Assembly (NCBI GenBank): GCA_905480645.1
Contig: CAJQRC010000037.1
Location: forward strand, 1 to 64,000
Reading direction: 5' to 3'
Source: an uncultured Tateyamaria sp.
GTDB taxonomy: Bacteria; Pseudomonadota; Alphaproteobacteria; Rhodobacterales; Rhodobacteraceae
Length of the DNA: 64,000 nucleotides
Shown: positions 17,115 to 26,919 of the stretch, piece by piece
How the letters are laid out: each line of letters starts with the position of its first letter
Position numbering within the stretch: the stretch's first letter is position 1
The notes under the pieces: generated by a model
The model's database searches: none
What the model saw: only the letters and a program-made list of their open reading frames with translations
What the model was told of the DNA's origin: nothing
Translations under genes and position numbers: made by a program

Positions 17115-19364
17115 ATGGCTAGCGAAACGGCTCCCGACATTATTTACACTAAGGTTGATGAAGCACCGCAACTTGCTTCGGCGTCACTGTTACCCATTAT
17201 TCGTGTGTTTACCGAGAAGGCGGGAATTTCAATTGGGGTGAAAGACATTTCTTTGGCTGGTCGTATTATAGCAGCTTTCCCTGAACGTCTAACTCCCGTT
17301 CAAAAACTACCTGATGACTTGGCAGAGCTTGGTGAATTGGTTAAAAATTCTAGGGCAAATGTGATAAAACTGCCCAATATTTCAGCATCAGTGCCACAGT
17401 TAGTTGCTGCAATTACCGAATTAAAATCTCAAGGCTTTGATTTACCAGATTATCCAGAAGAACCTGTTTCAGATACTGAAAAAAGTGTTCGTAGTAAGTA
17501 TGATGCAATTAAGGGTTCAGCGGTTAACCCAGTCTTGAGAGAAGGTAACTCAGATCGACGTGCAGCTGTTGCGGTTAAAAAATTTGCTGCTGCAAACCCT
17601 CATTCTATGGGAGTGTGGTCGAAGGACTCCAAAACCCGCGTGTCTACGATGACAAGTGACGATTTTCGTTCAAATGAGACCTCAGTAACTCTTAGTGGAT
17701 CACAGGCAGGATTTTTACGGATTGAGCATGTTTCGATTGATGAACAGGTAACCGTATTAAAAGACAGTATGGAACTGCCGACGGGTACGGTTGTAGATGC
17801 AACATTTATGTCTGCTAAAGCTCTTGATGCTTTTTTGGTTCAGCAAATTGAGGAAACAAAAGCTGACGGCACTCTATTTTCATTACACCTTAAAGCCACA
17901 ATGATGAAAATTTCTGATCCAATCTTGTTTGGACATGCTGTGACTGTTTATCTTAAACCTATCTTCGAGAAATATATGAGTGCGTTTGATAAGGCGGGGG
18001 TAGATCCGAATTCAGGCCTAGGGTCCCTTTACTCAGTTATAGAAGCTATGCCAAACAGTGGTTCCATTAGGGCTGAAATTGATGCTCTAATGGAGACCCG
18101 ACCACCTCTTTATATGGTAAATTCAGACAAAGGAATTACCAACTTACATGTGCCTTCCGATGTAATAATTGACGCCTCTATGCCTGCTTTAATCCGAGCG
18201 GGGGGCAAGGGCTGGGGGCCTGACGGTAGAGAATCTGACGCTAACTGCGTGATACCAGATAGCTCTTATGCAGCTATTTATGATGAGGCAATCAAATTTT
18301 GTAAGGAAAATGGTGCTGTTAACCCAACCTCTGTTGGTACAGTGCAAAACGTTGGTCTAATGGCTCAAAAAGCTGAAGAATATGGCTCGCACCCCACAAC
18401 ATTTGAAGTTCCTTCTAATGGAAAAATGCGAGTGATTGGCGCCAACGGTGATATACTACATGAGCATTCAGTTGAGTCTGGTGATATTTGGCGAATGGCT
18501 AGTACTCGTAAAGCGGCAATAGAAAATTGGGTTCAGTTGGCAATTGAACGTCAAGATTTAGAAGGCTGTGAAGCAATCTTCTGGTTAGATGAATGCCGAG
18601 CGCATGATTTAGAATTAATTAAAGTTGTGACACCTATGCTGGACGTAGCTGGTTGTGCCGACAATTTTAGCATCATGGCACCTCGAGAAGCTACGCGCGT
18701 TACTTTTGAGACCACTCACTCTGGCCACAACAGTATTGCGATCACCGGAAATGTTTTACGTGATTATTTGACAGACTTATTTCCAATTCTTGAACTTGGA
18801 ACGTCTGCGAAGATGCTCTCCATAGTAAAACTAATGAATGGTGGTGGATTGTTTGAGACAGGGGCAGGAGGTTCTGCCCCTAAACACGTAGAGCAACTAC
18901 TAGAGAAAAACCATCTTCGTTGGGATTCACTGGGCGAATTCTGCGCATTGGGGGAAAGTTTGAAATATTTTGGTCTTGTCAATAATAACCCTAAAGCTAC
19001 CACTTTAGGAGCCGCAGTTGATGCCGCTACTCAGGGAATACTCGACCATAATAAATCGCCAGGCCGTAAAGTCGGTCAGCTAGATAATCGTGACAGTCAT
19101 TTTTTCTTTGCGTTGTACTGGGCCCAAGCTATTGCTGAACAGAACCGAGATTTTGAATTAGCAACATACTTTGCTCCACTAGCAGAGGCGTTACTAAGCA
19201 ACCAAGATACGATTATTGATGAACTTAGAGCTGGTCGTGGCACGGCTGTTGATTTGGGAGGTTATTACCATTCCGACGTGTCCAAAACAGTGGCAGTTAT
19301 GGCCCCATCGGAAACTCTTAATAATATCTTATTAAAATCTCTAGAATTTAAAAGTTCAATATAA
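17115..19364 (+). CDS. icd: NADP-dependent isocitrate dehydrogenase, monomeric type
   Basis: 749 residues, the length of the monomeric IDH family (about 740) and not the homodimeric 400-residue type. It oxidises isocitrate to 2-oxoglutarate with CO2 and NADPH in the TCA cycle. Family stretches include PNISASVPQLVAAITELKSQG, the active-site region KATMMKISDPILFGH, MVNSDKGITNLHVPSDVI and GGLFETGAGGSAPKH. I chose the ATG at 17115 (MASETAPDIIYTKVDEAP), which matches the usual start; the frame extends back to 17076 without family similarity. It is transcribed alone, convergent with the L,D-transpeptidase gene only 58 bases away. Confidence 0.95.
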   Translation: MASETAPDIIYTKVDEAPQLASASLLPIIRVFTEKAGISIGVKDISLAGRIIAAFPERLTPVQKLPDDLAELGELVKNSRANVIKLPNISASVPQLVAAITELKSQGFDLPDYPEEPVSDTEKSVRSKYDAIKGSAVNPVLREGNSDRRAAVAVKKFAAANPHSMGVWSKDSKTRVSTMTSDDFRSNETSVTLSGSQAGFLRIEHVSIDEQVTVLKDSMELPTGTVVDATFMSAKALDAFLVQQIEETKADGTLFSLHLKATMMKISDPILFGHAVTVYLKPIFEKYMSAFDKAGVDPNSGLGSLYSVIEAMPNSGSIRAEIDALMETRPPLYMVNSDKGITNLHVPSDVIIDASMPALIRAGGKGWGPDGRESDANCVIPDSSYAAIYDEAIKFCKENGAVNPTSVGTVQNVGLMAQKAEEYGSHPTTFEVPSNGKMRVIGANGDILHEHSVESGDIWRMASTRKAAIENWVQLAIERQDLEGCEAIFWLDECRAHDLELIKVVTPMLDVAGCADNFSIMAPREATRVTFETTHSGHNSIAITGNVLRDYLTDLFPILELGTSAKMLSIVKLMNGGGLFETGAGGSAPKHVEQLLEKNHLRWDSLGEFCALGESLKYFGLVNNNPKATTLGAAVDAATQGILDHNKSPGRKVGQLDNRDSHFFFALYWAQAIAEQNRDFELATYFAPLAEALLSNQDTIIDELRAGRGTAVDLGGYYHSDVSKTVAVMAPSETLNNILLKSLEFKSSI

Positions 19365-19422
19365 AATTTATAAATTTAACAAGTTTTGAAAATTTAATGG
19401 CAACAATAAATTCATGACATGA

Positions 19423-21057
19423 TTATTTATTTTTGAGAGCATTGAGAATGACAGTGTCACGGTCATAGATATCCTCCCGGAAATGTACTTGGTTTTCTTC
19501 AACCCAAGAAGTCCAATAAGTCAACAAAACTGGAATCGGTTTTAAGAGATTTATCCGAGTTGTTTTTTTGCTGTCTAAAATAGCTTGCATTCTTTTAAAA
19601 CTCCAATCAGGATCATCTTCCATCAACAACATGGCAAGCTCAAATGGATACTCCAACCGTACGCAACCGGAACTCAAATTTCGTTGATTACGATTAAACA
19701 GTGACTTATCGTTCGTATCGTGTAGATAGACCGCATACTGATTTGGAAACATGAACTTGACGAGGCCAAGAGCATTGTTGGGACCTGGTTTTTGCATGAG
19801 CGTTACATTAGGGTTCGGTGAAGACCAGTTGACAAGTTTTGGGGAAATTAAATCACCGTTGCTTTGCTTGACAACATAGTTGTTACGTTCAAGGTATACT
19901 GGGTCTTGTCGAATTTTAGCCAATTTATCTTTTAGAAATATTGACCTTGGAACTGTCCAAGTTGGGTTAAACTCCATATATTTTATCTTATCACGAAATA
20001 CTGGAGTTTTCCGATATTGAGAACCAGTGATTGATCTAGTCGTCCACAAGGTACCATCGGCACGTACAAGATATGCTCGGGCTCCTGCGATATTAACTAA
20101 AATAAAATCTTCATTAAGGTCTCGCATTAGCCAACGACCGCGCTCAAGACTTAACTTAAGTTGATCCACACGATGTTCGGCAGTACGATTAAGGGCCTGA
20201 AAACTTCTTTTTCCTATAACTCCATCAGCCTCCAAACCATGCCTAGCTTGAAAGGTCCGAATATCATTTTCTAAATAAATATCGTAAATTTGGCTTGGTT
20301 CTACACTAATATTTGGCGCTTTTGGTAATGTTTTCCCCAAATAAAGACTACCTTCCGCGTCCAGTCTATCGCGTAAACGGGAAACAGTGGGAGAAATCAT
20401 TCCGGGTTTAATTACTTCGTGGTCTGGTATTTTTACCCAGCCACCATTTTGGGCAATTATTTTATATCGGGCTAACGCATCTATAAGCTGTTTATATTGC
20501 TTATTTTTTATTTCGATTTGTCTCATTAACGTTGAAAAGCCCTCACCATCGAGATATTCTGATAAAAGTTTTACGGGATTAGACTTGATAATAGGTCGTT
20601 CAAAATTCCAGGCTTGGTCTAATCCTGCTGGATCTACTTTGCCAAAATAACTGTATTTTATAAGACGTGCGGCGGCGTCGCTCGCTAGTACTTCATATTG
20701 GGCAATATCAGAAGGGTTTCCCTGTTCCGCCATGGCGCGAACTTCTTGCAGAGCATTTAAGTGAAAGTCACCAGGTGAAAAGCCATTTGCTATACCCAAC
20801 CTTAACTCTGAAATAAGCTCTCTTTCGGCGTCAGTATTATACCAAACTGGTGAGTAATATCTGTGGGTGTAGAAGTTAATTATGAAATCTGTGGCTAATA
20901 GAGGCTGGCCAGCAATTGTTTTAGTTTTTTGTTCTTTAATTTGAACTGTTAGAGATTGAATTGCACTCTCTGTTAAACCAGCACCAACTTGAAATGGATA
21001 AAGTGCAACAGCCACAGATATAATGAAGTACTGAACAGCTTGGAGTTTTTGAATCAA
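19423..21057 (-). CDS. Murein L,D-transpeptidase (YcbB/LdtD-like)
   Basis: 544-residue periplasmic cell-wall enzyme that makes 3-3 crosslinks in peptidoglycan. A signal peptide (residues 1-27) is followed by a YcbB-type scaffold region. A peptidoglycan-binding repeat comes next (IYDIYLENDIRTFQARHGLEADGVIGKRS, about 255-285), then a YkuD catalytic domain. The catalytic motif reads HDTNDKSLF...SSGCVRLE, with the nucleophile Cys465. The length and an insert between the His and Cys motifs match LdtD. It is a single-gene unit, convergent with icd. Confidence 0.9.
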   Translation of the reverse strand: MIQKLQAVQYFIISVAVALYPFQVGAGLTESAIQSLTVQIKEQKTKTIAGQPLLATDFIINFYTHRYYSPVWYNTDAERELISELRLGIANGFSPGDFHLNALQEVRAMAEQGNPSDIAQYEVLASDAAARLIKYSYFGKVDPAGLDQAWNFERPIIKSNPVKLLSEYLDGEGFSTLMRQIEIKNKQYKQLIDALARYKIIAQNGGWVKIPDHEVIKPGMISPTVSRLRDRLDAEGSLYLGKTLPKAPNISVEPSQIYDIYLENDIRTFQARHGLEADGVIGKRSFQALNRTAEHRVDQLKLSLERGRWLMRDLNEDFILVNIAGARAYLVRADGTLWTTRSITGSQYRKTPVFRDKIKYMEFNPTWTVPRSIFLKDKLAKIRQDPVYLERNNYVVKQSNGDLISPKLVNWSSPNPNVTLMQKPGPNNALGLVKFMFPNQYAVYLHDTNDKSLFNRNQRNLSSGCVRLEYPFELAMLLMEDDPDWSFKRMQAILDSKKTTRINLLKPIPVLLTYWTSWVEENQVHFREDIYDRDTVILNALKNK

Positions 21058-21267
21058 AGGTTATTCCTATTTATTAATATAATCTATGTAATCTGCACCG
21101 TGTCCAATGTAATCATCAAAAAGTTAAAGTAGACTAGGTAACAGCCGGTCTTCGAAGCTGTAAGCGTCATGCTTCATTGCTAGAAATGTAAGATTTACTC
21201 AGTCATACATAAATTATCATGCATATAACTATTAATATTTTTATTTCTTAAAAATGAATGCTTTTAG

Positions 21268-22257
21268 TCAGGTTATAGTAATGGCTCTGCCAGTTGAAAG
21301 AGATTCCGCGGCACAATCTGCTAAGATTTGTGCTCTCAGACCATCTGTAATGTCCGGGCTCAGGGTCGATCCTGTGGCCACTGCATTGACAAAGTGCGTC
21401 AGCTCTAACCTGTATGCTTCAGAGTAGCGCTCAAGAAAAAAATGTTTGGTCGGTGCTGAGCAAAATCCACGTTCATTGGCAACTTCAATATTGTTCTCAA
21501 TGATGTTCCCAGCGCGCAGCATACCATGAGATCCATGCACTTCAACACGTTGATCATAGCCATAAGTGGCCCTCCGAGAGTTAGTAATTTGGCAAATTGC
21601 ACCACTTTTGGTCGTTAAGGTGACTGCTGCAGTATCGACATCACCAGCGGCACCAATTGCTGTATCCACCAAAACTGATCCTACAGCATATACTTGCACT
21701 GGGTCTTCGCCTAGCAAGAAACGCGCCATATCAAAGTCATGGATCATCATGTCGCGAAAAATCCCACCTGAACTTTCAATATAGCTTAATGGAGGTGGGG
21801 ACGGATCACGAGAAATGATGGTGACTAATTCAATTGCTCCGATCTCTCCTCTTAATAAACGGTCTTGTAAGTCGGTAAAATTAGGATCAAAGCGACGATT
21901 AAAAGCGGTTAAAAATGGTACACCAGTATCTTCGATGACATTTATGCATTCGCGAATGCGTTTTGAAGACAAATCAACCGGTTTTTCGCAAAATATGGCT
22001 TTACCAGCTTTAGCAGCAGCATGGATCAGATCAAAGTGCGTGTCTGTTGGTGTGGCTATAATCACGGCATCTACATTTGCGCTTGTGACAATCGTGGTGG
22101 GATCCATGATTAAGGCCGTAGTTTGCTTTGCGACAAGCTCCGCGGCTTCCCTGAATGGGTCTGCCACCGCGGTGAGCCGCACATCGTTCATACGCGCGAT
22201 TGTGTTTGCGTGCACCTGACCAATACGTCCGCAGCCTAATATTCCAATATTAAGCAT
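21268..22257 (-). CDS. iolG: Inositol 2-dehydrogenase (Gfo/Idh/MocA family)
   Basis: 329 residues. The N-terminal NAD-binding motif is GILGCGRIGQVHA (residues 4-16) and the catalytic Lys lies in the family motif FCEKPVDLS; the C-terminal half has the DMMIHDFDMARFLLGE helix region. It oxidises myo-inositol to 2-keto-myo-inositol (scyllo-inosose), the first step of the pathway. I placed the start at 22257 (MLNIGILGCGR), one base after the iolJ stop and behind AAGGAAG; the open frame continues upstream inside iolJ without family similarity. It is the last gene of the leftward operon iolD-C-B-J-G. Confidence 0.88.
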   Translation of the reverse strand: MLNIGILGCGRIGQVHANTIARMNDVRLTAVADPFREAAELVAKQTTALIMDPTTIVTSANVDAVIIATPTDTHFDLIHAAAKAGKAIFCEKPVDLSSKRIRECINVIEDTGVPFLTAFNRRFDPNFTDLQDRLLRGEIGAIELVTIISRDPSPPPLSYIESSGGIFRDMMIHDFDMARFLLGEDPVQVYAVGSVLVDTAIGAAGDVDTAAVTLTTKSGAICQITNSRRATYGYDQRVEVHGSHGMLRAGNIIENNIEVANERGFCSAPTKHFFLERYSEAYRLELTHFVNAVATGSTLSPDITDGLRAQILADCAAESLSTGRAITIT

Positions 22258-22258
22258 T

Positions 22259-23089
22259 CTATGCTTCCTTGAAAGCGGCCAAAACGCGCTGAGCTGCCAC
22301 AACAACTGGATCGTGGGTTTGTTTGAGTATTGTCACCCTATCAAATTCTGACGCGTCTGCATTGATAGCCCTTCGTAAAGCATTCCCAAAAGCCATGCGC
22401 AGTTCTGTCCCAATGTTAAATTTACAAATTCGAGATTCTCGGGCGAGTTCAGTCCTCTGTTCGATTGGCACACCAGATCCACCATGAATGACCAATGGAA
22501 CTGTTGTCATAGCTTCAATTGCACGAATACGCTCATGGTCTAACCCACCCTCTTTCTCTTGTTGCAAATGTACATTCCCAACAGAGATTGCCATAGCATC
22601 AATACCTGTTTCGTAAGCAAACTGTTGAGCTTCAGCAGGGTCTGTGCCGGCAGATTTTTCGCCTCCCGAATAGCCAACAAAACCAATTTCACCTTCACAG
22701 CTGATCCCAGCGTCATGCGCCATTTCGGCAATCGCCGCTGTTTCGTCTATGTTTTGCTTGAGTGGTTTGCGCGAACCATCGAACATCAGTGATGTAAACC
22801 CCGCTTCCAATGCTTCTTTGCATTCTTCAAATGTATATCCATGATCAAGATGTGCAACGACAGGAACACTTGAATTTTCAGCTAAAAAGCGAAACATTTT
22901 TCCTAAAATAGGTAGAGGGGTATGGGCTCTACAAGAAGGTCCAGCCTGCAAAATTAAAGGTACGTCTTCGGCTTCTGCCGCGCTTACATAAGCCCGCATA
23001 TCTTCCCAGCCTAGCGTAACCAAGCCAGCAACAGCATAGCCATTCTTTAGTGCGGGCTGCAGTACCTCTCGAAGTGTCACAAGTGTCAT
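22259..23089 (-). CDS. iolJ: Class II aldolase of inositol catabolism (DKGP aldolase, IolJ-like)
   Basis: 276-residue class II fructose-bisphosphate aldolase family protein. Zn ligands are visible in AHLDHGYTFEE (His80, His83) and in VIHGGSGVP, and the GEIGFVGYSGGE loop matches this family. In the inositol pathway it would cleave 6-phospho-5-dehydro-2-deoxy-D-gluconate to DHAP and malonate semialdehyde. In many proteobacteria this aldolase activity is a C-terminal domain of a long IolC; here it is a separate gene next to a short IolC. It overlaps iolB by four bases and lies one base before iolG. Confidence 0.82.
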   Translation of the reverse strand: MTLVTLREVLQPALKNGYAVAGLVTLGWEDMRAYVSAAEAEDVPLILQAGPSCRAHTPLPILGKMFRFLAENSSVPVVAHLDHGYTFEECKEALEAGFTSLMFDGSRKPLKQNIDETAAIAEMAHDAGISCEGEIGFVGYSGGEKSAGTDPAEAQQFAYETGIDAMAISVGNVHLQQEKEGGLDHERIRAIEAMTTVPLVIHGGSGVPIEQRTELARESRICKFNIGTELRMAFGNALRRAINADASEFDRVTILKQTHDPVVVAAQRVLAAFKEA

Positions 23090-23928
23090 TTAAACTTCGC
23101 AATCATGTCCTTAATGCCAGGTATAGTTTCGAGCTGTGCGGCATGTGTGGGTTGGAAATATTGTATAAGTGATCTTTGGCTCAAACCACCTAAAATAGTG
23201 AAGTAATACATTTCATATCCCGGTAATACTGCGCAGGGATGATAGCCTTTATCCAAGCAAATTGTCGATCCATCCATAATGTGGTAAGCCTCTCCAGGTT
23301 TGTTATCTTCGCGTTGAAGCATTTGCACACCTGAACCATATTCAGGTTTGAACCTGAAATTATAAGTTTCATCATGTCGTGTCTCGTTAGGCATGCGGTC
23401 AGTATCGTGTTTATGACTTGGGAACCCAGACCAGCCACCTTGCCCAACAGTAAACAATTCACTGACAAGCAAACGTCCAACTTTATCGTGATGTCTGGCG
23501 CCTAAGATATGTTTTATTTTGCGATGCGTTTTAGTATCGTCTGATCCGTACTGTACTAAATCGATGCCGTTGCCGCGCACATCGAACGGTTCTAATACTT
23601 TGTCATATTTGGCTCCAGCTATAAAAGTTTCTGTGCTAGTTGACTTGCATATAATAGTAACTTTAGCGCCAACAGGAACGTAGATACCCTCTGGCTCGCC
23701 GTCCCAAACGTCAACGGTTCGATTGCCCAATTCAGTAAAAGAAATTCCTTCAATTTCTACGTCGACTGTACCAGTGGCCGGTACAATACAGGTTTCATAC
23801 CCTGGCACTTGGTAATTAAATGCTTCACCCATCTTAAGTTTGACAATGTTAAAATAGTTTAAAGGAACCAGCTCATCATCTGTGTCAACTATAGGATTGT
23901 TCTGGTTGTCGTGCGGCGCAATATGCAT
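23086..23928 (-). CDS. iolB: 5-deoxy-glucuronate isomerase
   Basis: 280 residues, standard length for IolB. Cupin-type metal-binding region PSHKHDTDRMPNETRHDETYNFRF-type sequence around residues 160-185 (His, His, Glu ligands). The C-terminal PCAVLPGYEMYYFTILGG is a family hallmark. It isomerises 5-deoxy-D-glucuronate to 2-deoxy-5-keto-D-gluconate, the substrate of IolC. The gene sits between iolC (13-base gap) and iolJ (4-base overlap), consistent with one mRNA. Confidence 0.93.
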   Translation of the reverse strand: MHIAPHDNQNNPIVDTDDELVPLNYFNIVKLKMGEAFNYQVPGYETCIVPATGTVDVEIEGISFTELGNRTVDVWDGEPEGIYVPVGAKVTIICKSTSTETFIAGAKYDKVLEPFDVRGNGIDLVQYGSDDTKTHRKIKHILGARHHDKVGRLLVSELFTVGQGGWSGFPSHKHDTDRMPNETRHDETYNFRFKPEYGSGVQMLQREDNKPGEAYHIMDGSTICLDKGYHPCAVLPGYEMYYFTILGGLSQRSLIQYFQPTHAAQLETIPGIKDMIAKFK

Positions 23929-23941
23929 AGCATGGTCCTTT

Positions 23942-24925
23942 TTAGGAATGGGTTGGGCCGGCGTGGCTGGCCAAAAATTCTTCTAATTTTTCTGTTGTTG
24001 GCATGGCTGGAGCGCAGCCTGGGTTAGCCACAACTATCGATGCACAAGCAGAACCTCGGAGTACCGCTTCACGCAGCCCATGCTCTTTGGCGATTCCAGT
24101 TAGTAAACCCGCCATAAAACTGTCACCGGCTCCATTTGGTTTTAATGCCTTCACAGGATAGATTCCGGTATGTATTTCCTGCCCGTCTGAAAAAGTAATC
24201 GCACCTTTTTCACCCATTTTGTAAATTACTGTCCGCCCTGGCCTTGCAGCTAAATCCCGAGCTTTGTTAATGCCTTTTTCGATACCACCAGCCATAAAGC
24301 CGAATTCTTCCTCATTACCGACGATTAAATCGCTTTGCTCACCTGCGCATGAAAGCACTTCTGCTGCCACTTCAGGCGAAGGCCAAGAGTAAGGACGATA
24401 GTCGATATCAAAAATAATCGGTATTTTTGCTGCGCGTGCGTTCTCAAATGCTCGAAATGTCGATCCTCTTGACGGTTCAGCTGCAAAAACTGTACCGGCA
24501 GTAATTAAAGCACCAAAATTAGAATACTTGACCCGGTCAACATCTTCGTTGGTCACTTGAAAATCAACTGCGTTATTTCGATAAATTACTAGCTGAAAGT
24601 CTTCAATTACACTTTCGTAGACGGCAAGGGATATTCTATATTCTCCACTGAGAATTTTTAAATACTGAGTATCAACACCATAGTATTTGAGCCTATTCGT
24701 ACAAAACCTACCAACAGCATCATCAGAAACCGATGTGACGAGAGCAGATTGTGCACCAAGTTTGCAAAGCCCTGCACAGATATTGGCTGAAGAACCACCA
24801 AGATCTGAGCGGAATGTTTCTGCAGTGTCGGCTCTGGCACCAACTGGGTCGGCAAACATGTCCATTCCCGCGCGACCCAGCACGACAAAGCTATTTTTAC
24901 GAATTCCTTCTATCAGAAAGTCCAT
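23942..24925 (-). CDS. iolC: 5-dehydro-2-deoxygluconokinase
   Basis: 327-residue PfkB-family sugar kinase. The N-terminal DLGGSSANICAGLCKLG element and the C-terminal PNGAGDSFMAGLLTG motif (catalytic Asp and anion hole) are clear. It phosphorylates 2-deoxy-5-keto-D-gluconate for the aldolase step. The start at 24925 (MDFLIEGIRKNSF) overlaps the iolD stop as TGATG; the upstream extension of the frame lies inside iolD and is unlikely. There is no C-terminal aldolase-like domain as seen in the long IolC proteins, which explains the separate iolJ. Confidence 0.92.
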   Translation of the reverse strand: MDFLIEGIRKNSFVVLGRAGMDMFADPVGARADTAETFRSDLGGSSANICAGLCKLGAQSALVTSVSDDAVGRFCTNRLKYYGVDTQYLKILSGEYRISLAVYESVIEDFQLVIYRNNAVDFQVTNEDVDRVKYSNFGALITAGTVFAAEPSRGSTFRAFENARAAKIPIIFDIDYRPYSWPSPEVAAEVLSCAGEQSDLIVGNEEEFGFMAGGIEKGINKARDLAARPGRTVIYKMGEKGAITFSDGQEIHTGIYPVKALKPNGAGDSFMAGLLTGIAKEHGLREAVLRGSACASIVVANPGCAPAMPTTEKLEEFLASHAGPTHS

Positions 24926-26796
24926 CAGACGCCCTTTCTTTGCTTTATGCGCCCGGCTTCCCACTCAGAATGAGCTGTTTGAACATGTTTATTTTCAGAT
25001 ACATGAGGTGTTCCGCATTCCCACCAGGTGTGACCTTCTGCTGTCCAGCCCTCATAAGCGTCGACCTTCATGCATATCACAGTCGTTTTTGTGGCTGCCT
25101 TTGCCCGCTTAAATGCAGCGGCCAATTCGGCAGGGTTGAAGACTGTTTCTGCAACAGCTCCCTGTGCTCGTGCGTGGGCTTCAAAGTTAATCGGTAGTGG
25201 ATCAGTGACAGTCGGACAATCTATGATGAGATTATTAAAACTTTCGTTTCCAGAGCTATTTTGTAGTTTATTGATGACGGCAAACCCACCATTATCTAAA
25301 ACTAAAATGATTAACTTTTTCTGGCTTATGACTGACGAATAAATATCCGAATTCATCATCATGTAGGATCCGTCGCCAATAAAAACGATAGTGTCCTGAT
25401 CTGGTTCACGCTCAATTTGTGCTATACGAGCACCCCAAGCTCCGGAAATTTCATAACCCATGCAGGAAAAGCCAAATTCCACATCTACAGTGCCTTGATC
25501 CAGAGTTCGCCAGTTGGCAGTGACTTCGGCGGGTAACCCTCCTGCTGCTGCAACAATACGATCACGCCTATCACAAAGTTGATTCACTACGCCGATGGCC
25601 ATAGCATATGAGTTGGGCCGATTGCCTGATGCGACATTCTTAGTAACGTATTTATTCCATTCTGTGCGATATTTCTGTGCTTTTAGCACCCATTCGTGGG
25701 GGGCTACGTATCCATTCAGAAATTTTTCTAAGTTGAGAATTGATAATTTGGCGTCACCTACAATTGGGAAAGACTTATGTTTGCCAGCGTCGTGACGACC
25801 CGCGTTAATTGATATGAATTTTGCTTCTTTCGAGAAAGCGGTCCATGACCCTGTTGTAAAGTCCTGCAAGCGGGTTCCTACGGCAATAATTATGTCAGCT
25901 TGCTCTGCAATTGCATTGGCCGAATTTGATCCGGTGACACCAATTGGGCCTATATTCATTGGGTGATTATCCAGCAGGTTTGCTCGTCCAGCAATGGTTT
26001 CGACAACGGGAATTTGGTGATTTTCTGCAAAGTTGGTAAGCTCGATCACTGCACGAGAATATTGCACTCCACCACCAGCGATAATCATTGGTTTTTTTGC
26101 AGTCATCAAAAGTGAAACAGCATCTGTGATTTCAGCGATATCTGGAGTTTGACGACGGATACGATGCACTTTCTTTTCAAACATCGATAAGGGGTAATCA
26201 TAAGCCCAACCCTGAACATCTTGTGGCAGGCTGATGAATGCTGGACCGCAGTCGGCTGGGTCAAGAAGTACTGCGATTGCATTTGGTAACGATTGGATGA
26301 TCTGTGCAGGATGGCAAATCCTATCCCAGTATCGAACTACAGGCTTAAATGCGTCATTTACACCAGCAGTTGGATCTCCGAAGTTCTCAATTTGTTGCAA
26401 GACTGGATCGGGTAGGCGGGTTAAATAAGTATCACCGCACAAAAGTAACATGGGCAAGCGGTTGGCGTTTGCCAGTGCAGCGCTGGTCAAAAGGTTAGAA
26501 GTACCTGGGCCAGCGCTGGCTGTGCAGAACATAAAACGCTGACGTAACCATTGTTTGGCGTAGCCGGCAGCTGCGAACCCCATGCTTTGTTCGTTTTGTC
26601 CACGATAAAGGGGTATTTTCTCGCGTGTATCGTATAGGGCCTCCCCAAGACAGGTTACATTACCATGCCCAAAAATGCCAAAACCACCGCCACATAAAAG
26701 CAATTCCTTTCCATCAATCTCTATAGCTTGATTAGAAAGCCATCGGATGATTGCCTGCGCTGTTGTTAGCCGGATCGTATCATTTATTGTGCTCAT
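24925..26796 (-). CDS. iolD: 3D-(3,5/4)-trihydroxycyclohexane-1,2-dione hydrolase (thiamine diphosphate enzyme)
   Basis: About 623 residues with the three-domain acetolactate-synthase-like architecture. The N-terminal domain has TAQAIIRWLSNQ and RGQNEQSMGFAAAGYAK (with the catalytic Glu). The C-terminal thiamine diphosphate motif runs GDGSYMMMNSDIYSS to LVLDNGGFAVINKLQ. It opens the cyclic diketone ring to give 5-deoxy-glucuronate. It is the first gene of the leftward operon. I favour the ATG at 26796 (MSTINDTIRL); an in-frame ATG at 26811 adds five residues, and neither has a strong ribosome-binding site. Confidence 0.93.
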   Translation of the reverse strand: MSTINDTIRLTTAQAIIRWLSNQAIEIDGKELLLCGGGFGIFGHGNVTCLGEALYDTREKIPLYRGQNEQSMGFAAAGYAKQWLRQRFMFCTASAGPGTSNLLTSAALANANRLPMLLLCGDTYLTRLPDPVLQQIENFGDPTAGVNDAFKPVVRYWDRICHPAQIIQSLPNAIAVLLDPADCGPAFISLPQDVQGWAYDYPLSMFEKKVHRIRRQTPDIAEITDAVSLLMTAKKPMIIAGGGVQYSRAVIELTNFAENHQIPVVETIAGRANLLDNHPMNIGPIGVTGSNSANAIAEQADIIIAVGTRLQDFTTGSWTAFSKEAKFISINAGRHDAGKHKSFPIVGDAKLSILNLEKFLNGYVAPHEWVLKAQKYRTEWNKYVTKNVASGNRPNSYAMAIGVVNQLCDRRDRIVAAAGGLPAEVTANWRTLDQGTVDVEFGFSCMGYEISGAWGARIAQIEREPDQDTIVFIGDGSYMMMNSDIYSSVISQKKLIILVLDNGGFAVINKLQNSSGNESFNNLIIDCPTVTDPLPINFEAHARAQGAVAETVFNPAELAAAFKRAKAATKTTVICMKVDAYEGWTAEGHTWWECGTPHVSENKHVQTAHSEWEAGRIKQRKGV

Positions 26797-26873
26797 TATT
26801 TTGGCTTTCATAGAAACAGCTTGCTCGGAACTGTAACCAGCTTGCGAGTATTTGGATTCCTAGATACAATTTT

Positions 26874-26891
26874 TTTGCAACCGGTTGCAAA
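26874..26891. promoter_or_regulatory. LacI-family operator in the divergent iol promoter
   Basis: TTTGCAACCGGTTGCAAA is an 18-base perfect palindrome with the central CCGG typical of LacI-family operators. It lies 28 bases before the rightward dehydrogenase gene (26920) and about 80 bases before iolD, so one repressor could control both inositol operons. A weaker look-alike half-site (TGTAACCAG) is at 26832-26840. No LacI-type gene is in the window. Confidence 0.8.
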
Positions 26892-26919
26892 GCAAATTTC
26901 ACTTAGAATTGGACAACAT

